From Hyposmocoma kahamanoa (taxonomy: Eukaryota; Arthropoda; Insecta; Lepidoptera; Cosmopterigidae): DNA of 64,000 bases. Position numbers and translations under genes: made by a program. Below are positions 10,994 to 20,353 of the stretch, piece after piece. Location of the stretch: the NCBI RefSeq assembly GCF_003589595.1, contig NW_020653713.1, positions 2,823,767 to 2,887,766 on the forward strand. Reading direction: 5' to 3'. The notes under the pieces are model-generated. The model was not told the DNA's origin. It did not search any database and saw only the letters and a program-made list of their open reading frames with translations. The first letter of the stretch is position 1. The number at the start of each line of letters is the position of its first letter.

Positions 10994-11320
10994 TGCAACC
11001 TTAAATGGCTTAGGTGAATTCCGCATAATATGATAATAATAATAATAATAATAACACACCACTCAACATAGCCCCGCAATAGGGAAACCCTGTGTCGCGG
11101 GTGCCATGGACACACATATAGACAACCACAAATTACACCCAAACTCACGAGAGAAACAAATGTAGGTCATACAAATATTTCTCCCGGCCCGGGAATCGAA
11201 CCTGGGACCTCTGCGTGGCAGTCCGGCATGGTAACTGTTCGGCCACAGAGGCAGTTAAACATGAGAGTGTTGAATCAATAACTTGGGAAAAAAATATAAA
11301 GTAGAGTAGAGTATATATTA
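10994..11320 (+). repeat. RepG fragment, split by a RepA insertion
   Basis: The left part (10994-11031, caaccttaaatggctt to ccgcataata) and right part (11257-11320, gagagtgttgaatcaataac to aaaaatataaagtag) are contiguous in the copy at 43.5 kb. The RepA SINE lies exactly between them. Confidence 0.78.
11032..11256 (-). repeat. RepA tRNA-derived SINE, full length
   Basis: On the minus strand: aactgcctctgtggccgaac, A box tggccgaacag, B box ggttcgattcc, body ctcgtgagtttgggtgtaat and an (ATT)n tail at 11054-11032. Nearly identical to the copy at 15.33 kb. It sits inside RepG, so it is younger than that copy. Confidence 0.9.
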
Positions 11321-11929
11321 TATATCATTTTTATATTAATGCAATATGTTAGGTAGCCTCGTCATGGGCCCCCGGCGTTCATTACATAGATCCCTTAGGG
11401 ATCCATGAAGCACAGGTTAAGAAACCCTACTTTGAAGATTTCAAGCCACAGTTGCTTCTTCATCTAAGTGTAGATTTCTTCACGATATGTCAGCGAGAAA
11501 TTGCTACTAAACATTCACAAGTGTATTTAAAAATTAAAATCATAGGTACTGGAATTCCAAACGACGAGCTCTAAATTGAGAACCATGACTCTATCAAATA
11601 TCACAGCCGTAATATTACTCTGTCTAAAAGATAGAATGAGTACGTGTCATTGTTAGACCCTTTTTAAGTGAGTTTTTAGGGCGTAACGTAATTTTAGGCA
11701 AATACGTGTTTGGTAGCTCGATTTCAGCGAACTAGAATAAACGACGGTGCTCAAAATAGATATACAGAATATTGAGAAAATTTTAGTTTTCGATTCGATT
11801 AATTAGATTTTATTATTACCTACATCTGTCGAAACATAACATATAATAACAATGTTAACCCAGAACACCCAAACCAGAAGAAAACAGAAAATTTGTAGAA
11901 AATATTTCACCTTTAAGAGCTGTTACATA
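11321..11929. other. Unique AT-rich stretch
   Basis: No gene. A palindromic gatcccttagggatc at 11390-11404 and a following ggttaagaaaccct could be the end of an old DNA transposon, but no partner end is visible. Confidence 0.35.
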
Positions 11930-11998
11930 CGGCGACTTTTCGCAGCGATGCAATCGCGCGTTTGTGTCGATGCAGTCGCGCGTTTACATCAACTGTAT
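11930..11998. repeat. RepK fragment (CpG-rich word repeat)
   Basis: Contains gcgatgcaatcgcgcgtttg followed by tcgatgcagtcgcgcgttt, two copies of the roughly 22-bp word that is arrayed in the element at 40532-40833. It is cut at 11999 by the RepA insertion. Confidence 0.65.
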
Positions 11999-11999
11999 T

Positions 12000-12206
12000 A
12001 ACTGCCTCCGTGGCCGAACGGTTACCATGCCGGACTGCCACGCAGAGGCCCCAGGTTAAAATATTTGTATGGCCTTAATTTACTTCTCTCGTGAGTTTGG
12101 GTGTAATTTGTGGTTGTCTATGTGTGTGTTCATGGCATCCGCGACAAAGGGTTTCCCTAATGCGGAGCTATGTTGAGTATGTGCGTTATTATTATTATTA
12201 TTATTG
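12000..12206 (+). repeat. RepA SINE with B box deleted
   Basis: A box (tggccgaacgg) intact, but the sequence jumps from cccaggtt to aaaatatttgtatgg and loses most of the B box. Ends in a (ATT)n tract at 12187-12205. Without the B box it could not be transcribed from its own promoter. Confidence 0.85.
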
Positions 12207-12690
12207 TGTAAACACTCTAAGGGTTGCAAATTAGGGGAACAATTCGGTTTATTGGATTTGACCTAGTTTCCTGTAATCGATATCTATAAAACTATGTAAT
12301 TTCAATAAAAATAAATTATTATGGTGACCTAGATCTCAACTGATGACAGCAATGGCAGACAAATGAGAGGAACCCTTCAACAACGTACAGCAGCTACCTC
12401 GTGTTTCGATCAAATGATTCGTTTAAACGAGGATTTCCATATGCGTTTCAAGAGATCTTGGTAACGAACACAACGAGAGCAGATATGCAAACTGTTGCGA
12501 TCGGCTTTTTTTTTTTTTAATAAAAAGTAGCAATTTAAATGGAAAAAATATTGTAGGGAACTTAGATTTAGATAAATGACATTAAATAAAGTTTGTGAAA
12601 TGTACCACTGTATTTGCATGTATAGCAAATAAATGATATGTCTTTGATTCATAATTTTGAACGATTAACTTACTGCCTGATTTTTTCTTA
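12207..12690. other. AT-rich spacer
   Basis: Only low-complexity open frames (80 codons minus at 12410-12652, crossing a poly-T at 12507). No repeat family match. Confidence 0.4.
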
Positions 12691-12882
12691 ACCCCTCACT
12701 AGGGAAACCCTGTGTCGCGGGAGCCATAGACACACACATAGAGGACCACAAATTACATTGGGTGTAATTTGTGACTTAACGAAATAAATAAATGTAGGCC
12801 ATATAAATATTTCTCGCGGAATTTAACCCGGGACCTCTGCGTGACAGTCCAGCATGATAACTGTTCGCCCAAGGAGGCAGTT
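12691..12882 (-). repeat. RepA SINE, decayed
   Basis: Minus-strand copy with recognisable tRNA half (aactgcctcc, cgtcacgcagaggtcc) and tail-side body. A small inverted duplication (caaattaca then tgtaatttg, 12748-12772) interrupts the body. No (ATT)n tail is left. Confidence 0.8.
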
Positions 12883-13929
12883 AAAATATATAAGCATAAC
12901 GCGAAAGTTAAGTAGAAAAGATATACAGGTACAATTCTGAATGCGTATATAAATGTATTAATGCATCTTGTCCCGAGACGCCCCTTTTTTAATCATATTA
13001 CTTTCTTTAATTACAATAAATTATTATCATTATTAAGTAAAAAGCGATTGATCACAATCAAATTCACGAGTCGAGGTGGCAGATATAGAGACAACATGGA
13101 GAAATGGGGATATATCAACCCGAGACTCAAAACCACTGTGCTTACGGATCCCCCACACAAATGTCTCACTTCGTCTGCTAAATTTGAAAAGTTCGCAACG
13201 CCGTTTTCGAACGAAATCTCTATATCCTAATAATCGTCTAATATCCGGCAATTAAAGCTTAAAATATAATTTCTAGATCGTTTTTTAGATATAAAATCAA
13301 GGTATTATAGATTGTCATATAATTACTTAGTAATTGTGTTTTGTGCCTATTCAAAAGTTTACTTCAATGGAGGCTCACGAATTTAGCCAACGACTTGATC
13401 TCGTGCCCACTGTGTCCATACAGCTGGCATATAGATGGCTGCTTATTGAGCCAGAGAAATATAACACTGGTTTGGTATTTTACTGGTCATTGACTGGACA
13501 AGAAGAAGATAAGCAAATTGTAAAAAAAAAGAGTTTCTAATTAACTGGATAATACAAACCAAGAGTCCAGAATAGATTCGAAATCTGTATTCTGCGCACA
13601 TCTTTTGGCCCGCGATCCGTATTCTTAGCTAATTGTAAATCACTCCGCGGACGACTATCTTCTTCGGGTTTTAATCCCGCCTCGCCAAGACTGCCCCAGT
13701 TATTCAACCCTTAGGAATATGAGAAACGAAGTTTTTTCTTTGTTTGAGGGTCAATCAACTTCCAAGATACGATGTTCCAAACCAGCAACGTCTCTGGATC
13801 TTTCTTAGGATACCCGTACACAATAACGGTGTTTAATACCATGTCCATGGTCTATCAAGCAATAAGATATATGTATATCTTGTTGTTATAAATATAATGT
13901 ATATAGAGATTTATGTACCAAAGGGCTCT
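12883..13929. other. Unique stretch, short open frames only
   Basis: Frames of 68-89 codons at 12961-13251 overlap on both strands, and another lies at 13334-13540. None has a motif I recognise. GC content rises slightly near 13600-13700. Confidence 0.35.
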
Positions 13930-14275
13930 TTAAGGGCGCGTTTATTTGACACGAATTTTATCGCCGCGCAGAAACCACGAGCATCAAACTGTCATGGCAA
14001 TAAAACGCTCTATTAATTTAACTTTCACGTTTTAACTTAAATGGGCGTCCCGGGCACACGGGTGAGTCTGGCTTGCCTTTGTTCTACGCGGCGGCCGCCC
14101 GGCGAACGCGCGTTGTATTGTTCCGAGGAATTTAAATGTTGTTGCCTAGTAAATAGAATTCAAATTTGTAAGTAATTTACGTGAAATCGTGGTAACTGGG
14201 CGGTCACCGTGCGGCGGCCGCGCGGCTGCCGAGCGCGAAATCTTTCGCGTCGTGTGACTGGGCGCTTAGGGTGTT
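13930..14275. repeat. RepL, CG-rich repeat copy 1
   Basis: Shares an ordered series of blocks with 17262-17530: gggcgcgtttatt, cgctctattaatttaact, aacttaaatgggc, gggtgagtctggcttg, cctagtaaatagaattcaaa and cgtggtaactg. Between blocks sit CG-rich inserts (gcggcggccgc at 14087 and 14212). No terminal repeats or target duplication are clear, so it may be an old transposon, a duplicated regulatory stretch or a conserved noncoding pair. Confidence 0.65.
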
Positions 14276-14373
14276 AATAAATTTGCAGACAAGAGTCTGT
14301 GTAATATTTTTTAGGGAATTTCACACTCACAGTTATTGTAAATGTGTGAAGGTTTCCTTACGATGTATTTGAT

Positions 14374-14564
14374 AACTGCCTCCGTGGCCGAACGGTTACT
14401 ACGGTCCTGGGTTCGATTCCCGCGCCAGGAGAAATATTTGTATGCCCTACATTTATGTCTCTCGTGAGTTTGGGTGTACTTTCTGGCTGTATATGTATGT
14501 ATCCATGGCACCCGCGATACAGGGTTTCACTAGTGCAGGGCCATGAGTGTCGTTATTATTATTA
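14374..14564 (+). repeat. RepA SINE with internal deletion
   Basis: A box tggccgaacgg and B box ggttcgattcc are both intact, but the 20-odd bases between them (catgccggactgccacgcag) are deleted. Ends in a short (ATT)n tail at about 14551-14564. Confidence 0.87.
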
Positions 14565-15276
14565 TGTTTTTTTTTTGTTGAAGCGCAAGCCCGGATTGGA
14601 ACTCACGGCTCTCTGCTTAAAAGAAGGTAGAACAAACCATTTCTGTCTAATAATATATTTATATAATCTTTAAGGATTACGAAAGTCCTGGAGCCAGTAA
14701 ATATTCGATTCTGGCCACACAAGATTAAGGTACAATTTACATTATAAGAATAAAAAATATGCAAATATTTCCTTTGATAAAAACCTTTCACAAGAATCAC
14801 TTAAATGCTGCTAAAGAAAAATAATAAAAGAAAGATAATAATTTTACCATTCGTCGAGACATTTCATCTAATTCCATAAAAATTGCTAATAGAAGCATTT
14901 TCGTCGATAAGTTTATATAAGAATTGTCATAACATTCGTGAGCTGAATATCCCACAGTAGCTTTCCTTTACTATGTATAAACGCGTATTTGTCAACTAAT
15001 TAAACGTAGTTGAGATAAGTACGTCTATGTCGAACAGATTGAAGGTATCCTTAAAACAAGGCTAGGTGAAAAAACACTGGAAGAGGCAGCGAAAGAGAGG
15101 AGGTCTATAGTAGTATGTACGTACGCATTGTTGACGTGGTAGAGGGAATGCAGAAAAAGGTTCTTAGTCCTGGAGTGACGAGGGCGTTGGTACTAATCCA
15201 ACCGGATCGAAGGAATTTTTGTTTGTATTTGTTCGATTTTTGTACGAATAATAGCAAACAAAAACTAGCTCGCCAT
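14565..15276. other. Spacer with a tRNA-like antisense remnant
   Basis: At 14578-14630 a gcccggattggaactcacgg stretch resembles an antisense B box with flanks, like other SINE remnants here. The rest is AT-rich and featureless. Confidence 0.35.
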
Positions 15277-15728
15277 TTTTAACCGACTTCAAAAAAGGAC
15301 GACGTTCTTAATTCGGCTGTTTTTGTGTGTGTAACTGCCTCTGTGGCCGAACGGTTACCATGCCGGACTGCCACGCAGAGGTCCCAGGTTCGATTCCCGG
15401 GCCGGGAGAAATATTTGTATGGCCTACATTTATTTCTCTCGTGAGTTTGGGTGTAATTTGTGGTTGTCTATGTGTGTCCATGGCACCCGCGACACAGGGT
15501 TTCCCTAGTGCGGGGCTATGTTGAGTGTGTGCGTTATATGTTGAGTGTGTGTGTGTGTATGCTACGGGATGACTCCGGCATTTGTGAACCGATTTTAATG
15601 ATTTTTTTGTTGGAAAGAGGGTAACTTAGTATTGATCCCATTTTAAAGATAATATTCCACCTCTAAGGGTGGCAAACTAGGGTGTGTATCCGGTATCACG
15701 CAATTTCCGGTAACAGATTTATATACTA
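15277..15728 (+). repeat. RepC split by a RepA insertion
   Basis: The left part (15277-15332) runs ttaaccgacttcaaaaaagg to ttttgtgtgtgt. The right part (15546-15728) resumes at the tgtgtgtatgctacggg block and continues through gtgaaccgatttt and ggtggcaaactaggg to ccggtaacagatt. The two parts are adjacent in uninterrupted copies such as 53.9 kb. Confidence 0.85.
15333..15538 (+). repeat. RepA tRNA-derived SINE, best full-length copy
   Basis: A box tggccgaacgg at 15344-15354 and B box ggttcgattcc at 15387-15397 are both intact, as for a SINE carrying an internal RNA polymerase III promoter. The tRNA-like part is followed by gagaaatatttgtatggcc, ctcgtgagtttgggtgtaat and gcgacacagggtttccc. The end is unusual: ttgagtgtgtg is repeated (15521 and 15542) instead of a long (ATT)n. 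It sits in a GT-rich part of RepC. Open frames here are repeat-derived. Confidence 0.92.
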
Positions 15729-15823
15729 ATATAAAAAGAAAAGTTATCTATGGTATACACCTCATTACGATTTTTTTTAGAAACGCCTTTAGCGAACGGT
15801 ATTGCCACTAAACATTAAAAAGT

Positions 15824-15903
15824 AGAGCCACCACGGGGATTCGAACCGTCAACCTTCTAATTGAGAAGCAACTGTCACTGTTGTTTAGTGATGGTGCTAC
15901 CTT
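15824..15903 (-). repeat. tRNA-like SINE remnant
   Basis: On the minus strand a ggttcgaatcc B box (about 15839-15849) follows an aaggttgac stem, with gtggtggctctac downstream. The two ends pair only imperfectly as an acceptor, so I do not call a tRNA gene. Confidence 0.5.
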
Positions 15904-16213
15904 TAACTTATTTTCCCATACCGCTTGAATAACTCAACAGAAATAATTACACGCGTTTGTGTGTTAATTGGAGCTTTATTATTCAAATAGCTTTACATCC
16001 CACTTACAGCATTTGTTTATATTACACTTTCCCATAGTTAAAAAGTTTATTGCGCTGTAAATGAGGCAAGTTAGAGAGATTATTTTCTTAAATTAGGAAG
16101 ATAGAACTGACAATTAACAGTTATTGTCATTATTAACTAATTTTGTCTTTCAATTTGGTTCCGATGGTTAGAATGTGACTGTAATTTGAAAATTGCAGTC
16201 GTAAGGTCTATTT

Positions 16214-16466
16214 TGCTTACACACCTGTCTATAACAGTTGCAGTGCCACTCAGAGCTTAAAATCGCAAAGATCTGAGGGGCACTGCCACTGCGCCCGTCA
16301 CCCTGAGACTTAAGTTGACAAGTCCCATGTGCCTGTAATTTCACCAGCACCCTTACCCTTCGAAACCGGAACATAGTAATGCTGACATTACTGCTTGGTA
16401 CCAGAAATAGATAAGGTGGCAGTATTTCCCTGGACGAACTCTTTCACCGGGAGGTCTACTGCTACT
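16214..16466 (-). repeat. RepB element
   Basis: Runs from cttacacacctgtctataac to gtctactgctacta. It lacks the A-rich end and the gggacgaacaag block. The interior (gcgcccgtcaccctgagac and cagtaatgctgacattactg) is well kept. Confidence 0.85.
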
Positions 16467-16559
16467 ACTGATTGTAATCAAGTGTTGTTCGGCGAATTCG
16501 TAATGGAATCAATTACAACATGATTATATTCATTAATTAAAATTGTTGCTGCAATCATT

Positions 16560-16869
16560 GTACTTACTTCTTACATTTCAATTTTTATCGAACTGATATT
16601 CAATTATTTTTTATGTGAAATTACTGCACTAGTTTGTTATAAATATGAATACAAAGATCGAAAACTTCTACGTCGACGTCTTCTACCATACCGTGCCAGA
16701 TGCTATACCATCTATGAGAATTCAAGCTACGGCTAAAAAGTCGTTGAAAAACCAAATACAAATACACAAGAACAAGCACAAAGAAAAATTCGTCAAATTC
16801 GCTGGTTCGTTCCGTGGCTTAGTTGGTATAGCGTCGGAAACTGTTTGCTGGAAGACGGTGGTTCGAACA
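16560..16869. repeat. RepD tRNA-SINE pieces in inverted, head-to-head arrangement
   Basis: The left piece (16560-16708) is antisense: tail aatacaaagatcg, then the ataccgtgccagatgctatacca A-box side. The right piece (16709-16869) is sense: gtcgttgaaaaaccaaatac, then ttccgtggcttagttggtat with an intact A box and ggttcgaac at the B box. The sense piece ends directly against a RepC fragment. Open frames here are repeat-derived. Confidence 0.75.
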
Positions 16870-16918
16870 CTTGGCAAATATATGTAATTCCACGAACTTT
16901 TGAGTTCGGTTTTCTTTA
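16870..16918 (+). repeat. RepC terminal fragment
   Basis: cttggcaaatatatgtaatt followed by ccacgaacttttgagttcgg is the last 45 bases of RepC, fused directly to the RepD B box. Confidence 0.75.
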
Positions 16919-17261
16919 AATAAAAATGTAGTAATTTGAGAATTATAGAGCAACAAAAACATTTCAATCAGCCTCCTCTTTAACACTAACTAAACCTACA
17001 AAACCTTCGACTAAAGAAAAAATAAATGCCGATAAATTCCGAAAAAGGGCGATCTTGCCGAACGATCTCTGCGATAATATCCGCGTATAAAAATAAATAA
17101 GCCGCTGTTTAGATAAGACAATGGCGGGTGACAATTAAGTTAAAGGCGTCCATTTTCCCCGTCTCCTTGTTTCACATAAAACTCAACTTTAGGTGGCAAT
17201 TGAATTAAACTAGTCACGACCCTTTTTCTTTCTTTCTCGGTAGTGTAGAGTCAACAGCAAA

Positions 17262-17530
17262 CGCTATAGGGCGCATTTATTCAACACGATTTTCATCACA
17301 AACACCCCGCGCGGTCGCCGGGCGGGGTCCTCGTTGCCGCCGCACAGCGACCGCGTGCTTCTAAAAGTCACGGTAAAATATGCTCTATTCATTTAGCTTT
17401 AACGTTTTACCTTAAATGAGCCTTCCGGGCTCGCGGGCGAGTCTGGCTTGAATTTACTTGTTGTTACCCAGTAAATAGATTTCAGATTCGCCATTAATTT
17501 ACATGAAGGCGTGGTAACTGTCACATATAA
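17262..17530. repeat. RepL, CG-rich repeat copy 2
   Basis: Same order of blocks as 13930-14275: gggcgcatttatt, gctctattcatttagct, ccttaaatgagcc, cgggcgagtctggcttg, cccagtaaatagatttcaga and gcgtggtaactg. Its CG-rich insert (ccgcgcggtcgccgggcggg near 17306-17326) is placed differently from those in copy 1. Confidence 0.65.
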
Positions 17531-18354
17531 CTAAATGGGAATATTATGCTATCTAAATACTGTTGATAATCATCAATGGCGACGACATAACTTTTCCAAA
17601 AACGCTAGTTACATCCCTACTATCTATTCATTACCGATACAAACATCAAACTAATCCTCATGTATTGACAGGTCGTGTGAAAAGCACCAATTTCTTTATC
17701 CACAAATATTACCATTACAACCCGGCAAAATGAGAGAAAGCAGTGAAGTTTATATAAAAGTTTTATGCGAGAAGCTTTTTCAAACACACCGCTTCACACG
17801 AAGTTGAACGCGCTGACTTTGGCATGGGGGCTTATCGATCGAGTCTATTAGCTTAGGGTCGCATGGTCCCGCGAGACCGTGTGTGAAATTGATGCCATTA
17901 TTACGCGAGATAGCTACAATAGGACGTCACGTGTCCTTACCATGAAGAGCAGGACGTTTTTGTTAAATTAACGAGTATTTTTGTAGATTTAGACAGCGCG
18001 CGTGAGTGAAGTGATTCTGTTTGTAGAGGGTTAGTAAATATTTATATACTGAAATAAAATAAATAAATCAAAGTCGATGTTTTAATAGGGAGCATTTGAT
18101 AACGTTCCACGGAATGTACTCCTCTTCAGACTTAGTGTAGTAACTATAGGCAATGCGTTTTTTTAGAATTACAAAAAACACAAACACAGAATCAGATATC
18201 ATAAAACTATTTCTTCTATCAACGAATTACAATAAAAGAAAATATCGTGAGAATCGTCGACGTTTACAAATTACACAACAATATGTAATTATTGTATAAA
18301 AAAAAATCCGTTTAATGCTTGGAAGCTCTTTTAAGTCTTTGAAATCGATTAAAT
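17531..18354. other. Unique stretch
   Basis: No open frame or repeat. A more GC-rich part around 17815-17945 contains gcatggtcccgcgagaccgt (imperfect hairpin) and a gacgtcacgtgtcc block, which would be compatible with regulatory DNA. That is inference only. Confidence 0.35.
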
Positions 18355-18570
18355 GTTAGACACATATTAGACAAGATCACATACATTGCTCTGATCTTTA
18401 AGTAAGTAACTAAAGCACTTTTTAATGGACATCAGAAACAACGGCCTCAAACACCCAGACCCGAGACAACACTGAAAAGTTAGTATTTCTACAATAACCC
18501 GGCCCCGGATCGCACCCGGGATCTCAGAGACGACGATACCATAAAAAGTGTACAAGTCACTCCGTGGTAG
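18355..18570 (-). repeat. tRNA-derived SINE of a second type (RepE)
   Basis: On the minus strand: ctaccacggagtgacttgta, a B box gggtgcgatccg, then gttattgtagaaatactaac, a ctcgggtctgggtgtttgag block, and a tail with agatcagagcaatgtatgtg. This SINE layout is common in moths and butterflies in my recollection. A 62-codon minus-strand frame here is repeat-derived. Confidence 0.7.
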
Positions 18571-18856
18571 GTTGTCAAATACTACGAATAAAAAACATAT
18601 AAATTACATAAAGGTGGTAAGTACGACAATTTTGGTTCAGCATATTTTCTATTTCTTTGCTTACGAAACGAATGTATGACATGGCGCCAGATAAAAGATC
18701 TAAAGTTTCCTTCTGTCTGATGTTAAATACTATGAACTACATTATAGTACTAGACAAAATATTCAGAGTAACACGTTATCGGTTTGTCATTTCACGAGCT
18801 AAGCTCGTGTCTCATCAATGACTTTTTCATAGTAAATAATGTCGACGGTTTTTGCA

Positions 18857-19038
18857 GGTTGTTGTCCATGTGCCACTCACAGCGTTAAATCGCAATTGCT
18901 ACTGCACACGTCACACGTAGACATAAGTTGACAAGTCCCATGAGCCTATGATTTCACCAGCACCCTTCAAAACCGGAATACAGTAATGTTCACGTTACCG
19001 TTTGGCGGCAGAAACAGGTTCTCAACTCTACTGCTACC
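18857..19038 (-). repeat. RepB element, shortened
   Basis: gttgtccatgtgccactcac to actctactgctacc, with deletions in the gggcgcagtgg block and near the aggtaagg end. Confidence 0.8.
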
Positions 19039-19680
19039 GCAAAAAATATATGTTAGTTATGTTGATTTGTGGGGTGAGGGCCGAATTTGAGGAACACAAA
19101 GTAAAACTTCATGAAAGTTGTAGTGAATTTTTCATGTAATCAAATACTCCAGGAAACTTTGAAAGGTTTCGGGAGTAAATATTCTGAGATTTCCGAAGTC
19201 GAAATCAGCTTCAAAATCGCTGAATATTTCACTCGGCTCCAAGTTACCGGTAAACTAAAGTTTAATCCTGTGTTTAGAGGCGGATTACCGGCTCGCTTAT
19301 CAGCCGTAGCCAGCAAAGGCTTTTTTAACTCGTCTAGTTTCAATTAAGTGTCGGTTAATTTCCGTGCTAAGTGCTCGGTTAAGTCGTGACTTAATTTATT
19401 CCCGACTGCAATTTATTTCCGGGATTAATGTAATGGAAGTACCGCGGAGTCGTGCTAATTGCCACTCCGGATTGTCTAAACAAAAATAAAGGGACGCCTC
19501 AAGGTGGGTCGCCCGTGAAAGAGCGGGGTAGCATTCTTAAAAGGTGATTACACGTAAAGCGCGTTTAAGTTGCTTCTCTCGGAATGTGACGCTAAATGGC
19601 GCTGGTGTGAATAGGCCCTTTGTTTGTGCAGTTTTTGTAGAATGCAATTGTTTGGATTGAATTGGAAACTTTTTATATAG
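19039..19680. other. Unique, GC-richer stretch, possibly conserved noncoding
   Basis: Opposed open frames (78 codons plus 19111-19347, 67 codons minus 19140-19343) overlap almost exactly. This suggests a stop-poor noncoding sequence rather than a gene. Downstream blocks such as ggaagtaccgcggagtcgtg and ctaattgccactccgg look unlike the repeat families. I infer possible conservation but cannot test it. Confidence 0.4.
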
Positions 19681-20182
19681 ACGTTATCATATACAGGGTG
19701 AAAATTTGAGACTAGTCAGCCGTCGTTACTGGGAAATGATTCTAGAATCCTGTCCATGAACGTTGAAGACATTTCGATTAGAATTCACAGATTTAGAAAA
19801 AAAATGGCACAGTCCAGCATGATAAAAGGCAATTTCGACCAATTTTTTTTTCATGTCATTCGATCGGTTACCCATCAGTAGCACGAAATGACATTTTCAG
19901 AAATGACGTTTGCTCGAATTTTCGTAACCTCGAAAGTGATTTTAAAAGGAAAAGGTTTTTTCTTTTAAACCTAACTTAGCCTTTTTTTTAACGGTTTCGT
20001 TATAATACGGTTGTCGGTGTAATGACAATTCGAATAAACTTTATTTCGGAAAAAAAATCGAATTTGTGATAGGTTACCCATTCGATCCTATTTCTGGTAA
20101 GGTTCAACATTCTCTACAGGATCAATTGAGGTAGGATTAAAATGTCAGAAATCTCAAAAAAAATTCAACAATAATTAATATT
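19681..20182. other. AT-rich spacer
   Basis: No gene. It contains two related cgatcggttacccat and gataggttacccattcgatcc stretches (19860, 20070), which may be the remnant of an unrecognised repeat. Confidence 0.35.
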
Positions 20183-20353
20183 TAGTAGCAGTAGCGCTCC
20201 TTGTGAAAGATTTCGTCCAGGGAAGTACTACCACCTTACCTATTTCTACTGCGAAACAGTAGGTAACATGGACATTACTGCGTTTCGATTCTGAAGGTTG
20301 TCAACTTGTCTCAAGGTGACAAGCGCAGGAGGGAGTGCAGGTATAATAAAAAA
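20183..20353 (+). repeat. RepB element, internally deleted
   Basis: Starts tagtagcagtagcgctcc and ends gtataataaaaaag. About 100 bp of the interior, including gctggtgaaattacagg and the gacaggcgtgtcgc block, are lost. Confidence 0.82.

Noticed and set aside
15333..15410. Possible tRNA gene (intact A and B boxes)
   Set aside because: The same block is repeated in ten copies, each followed by the RepA body. It is a SINE, not a tRNA locus.
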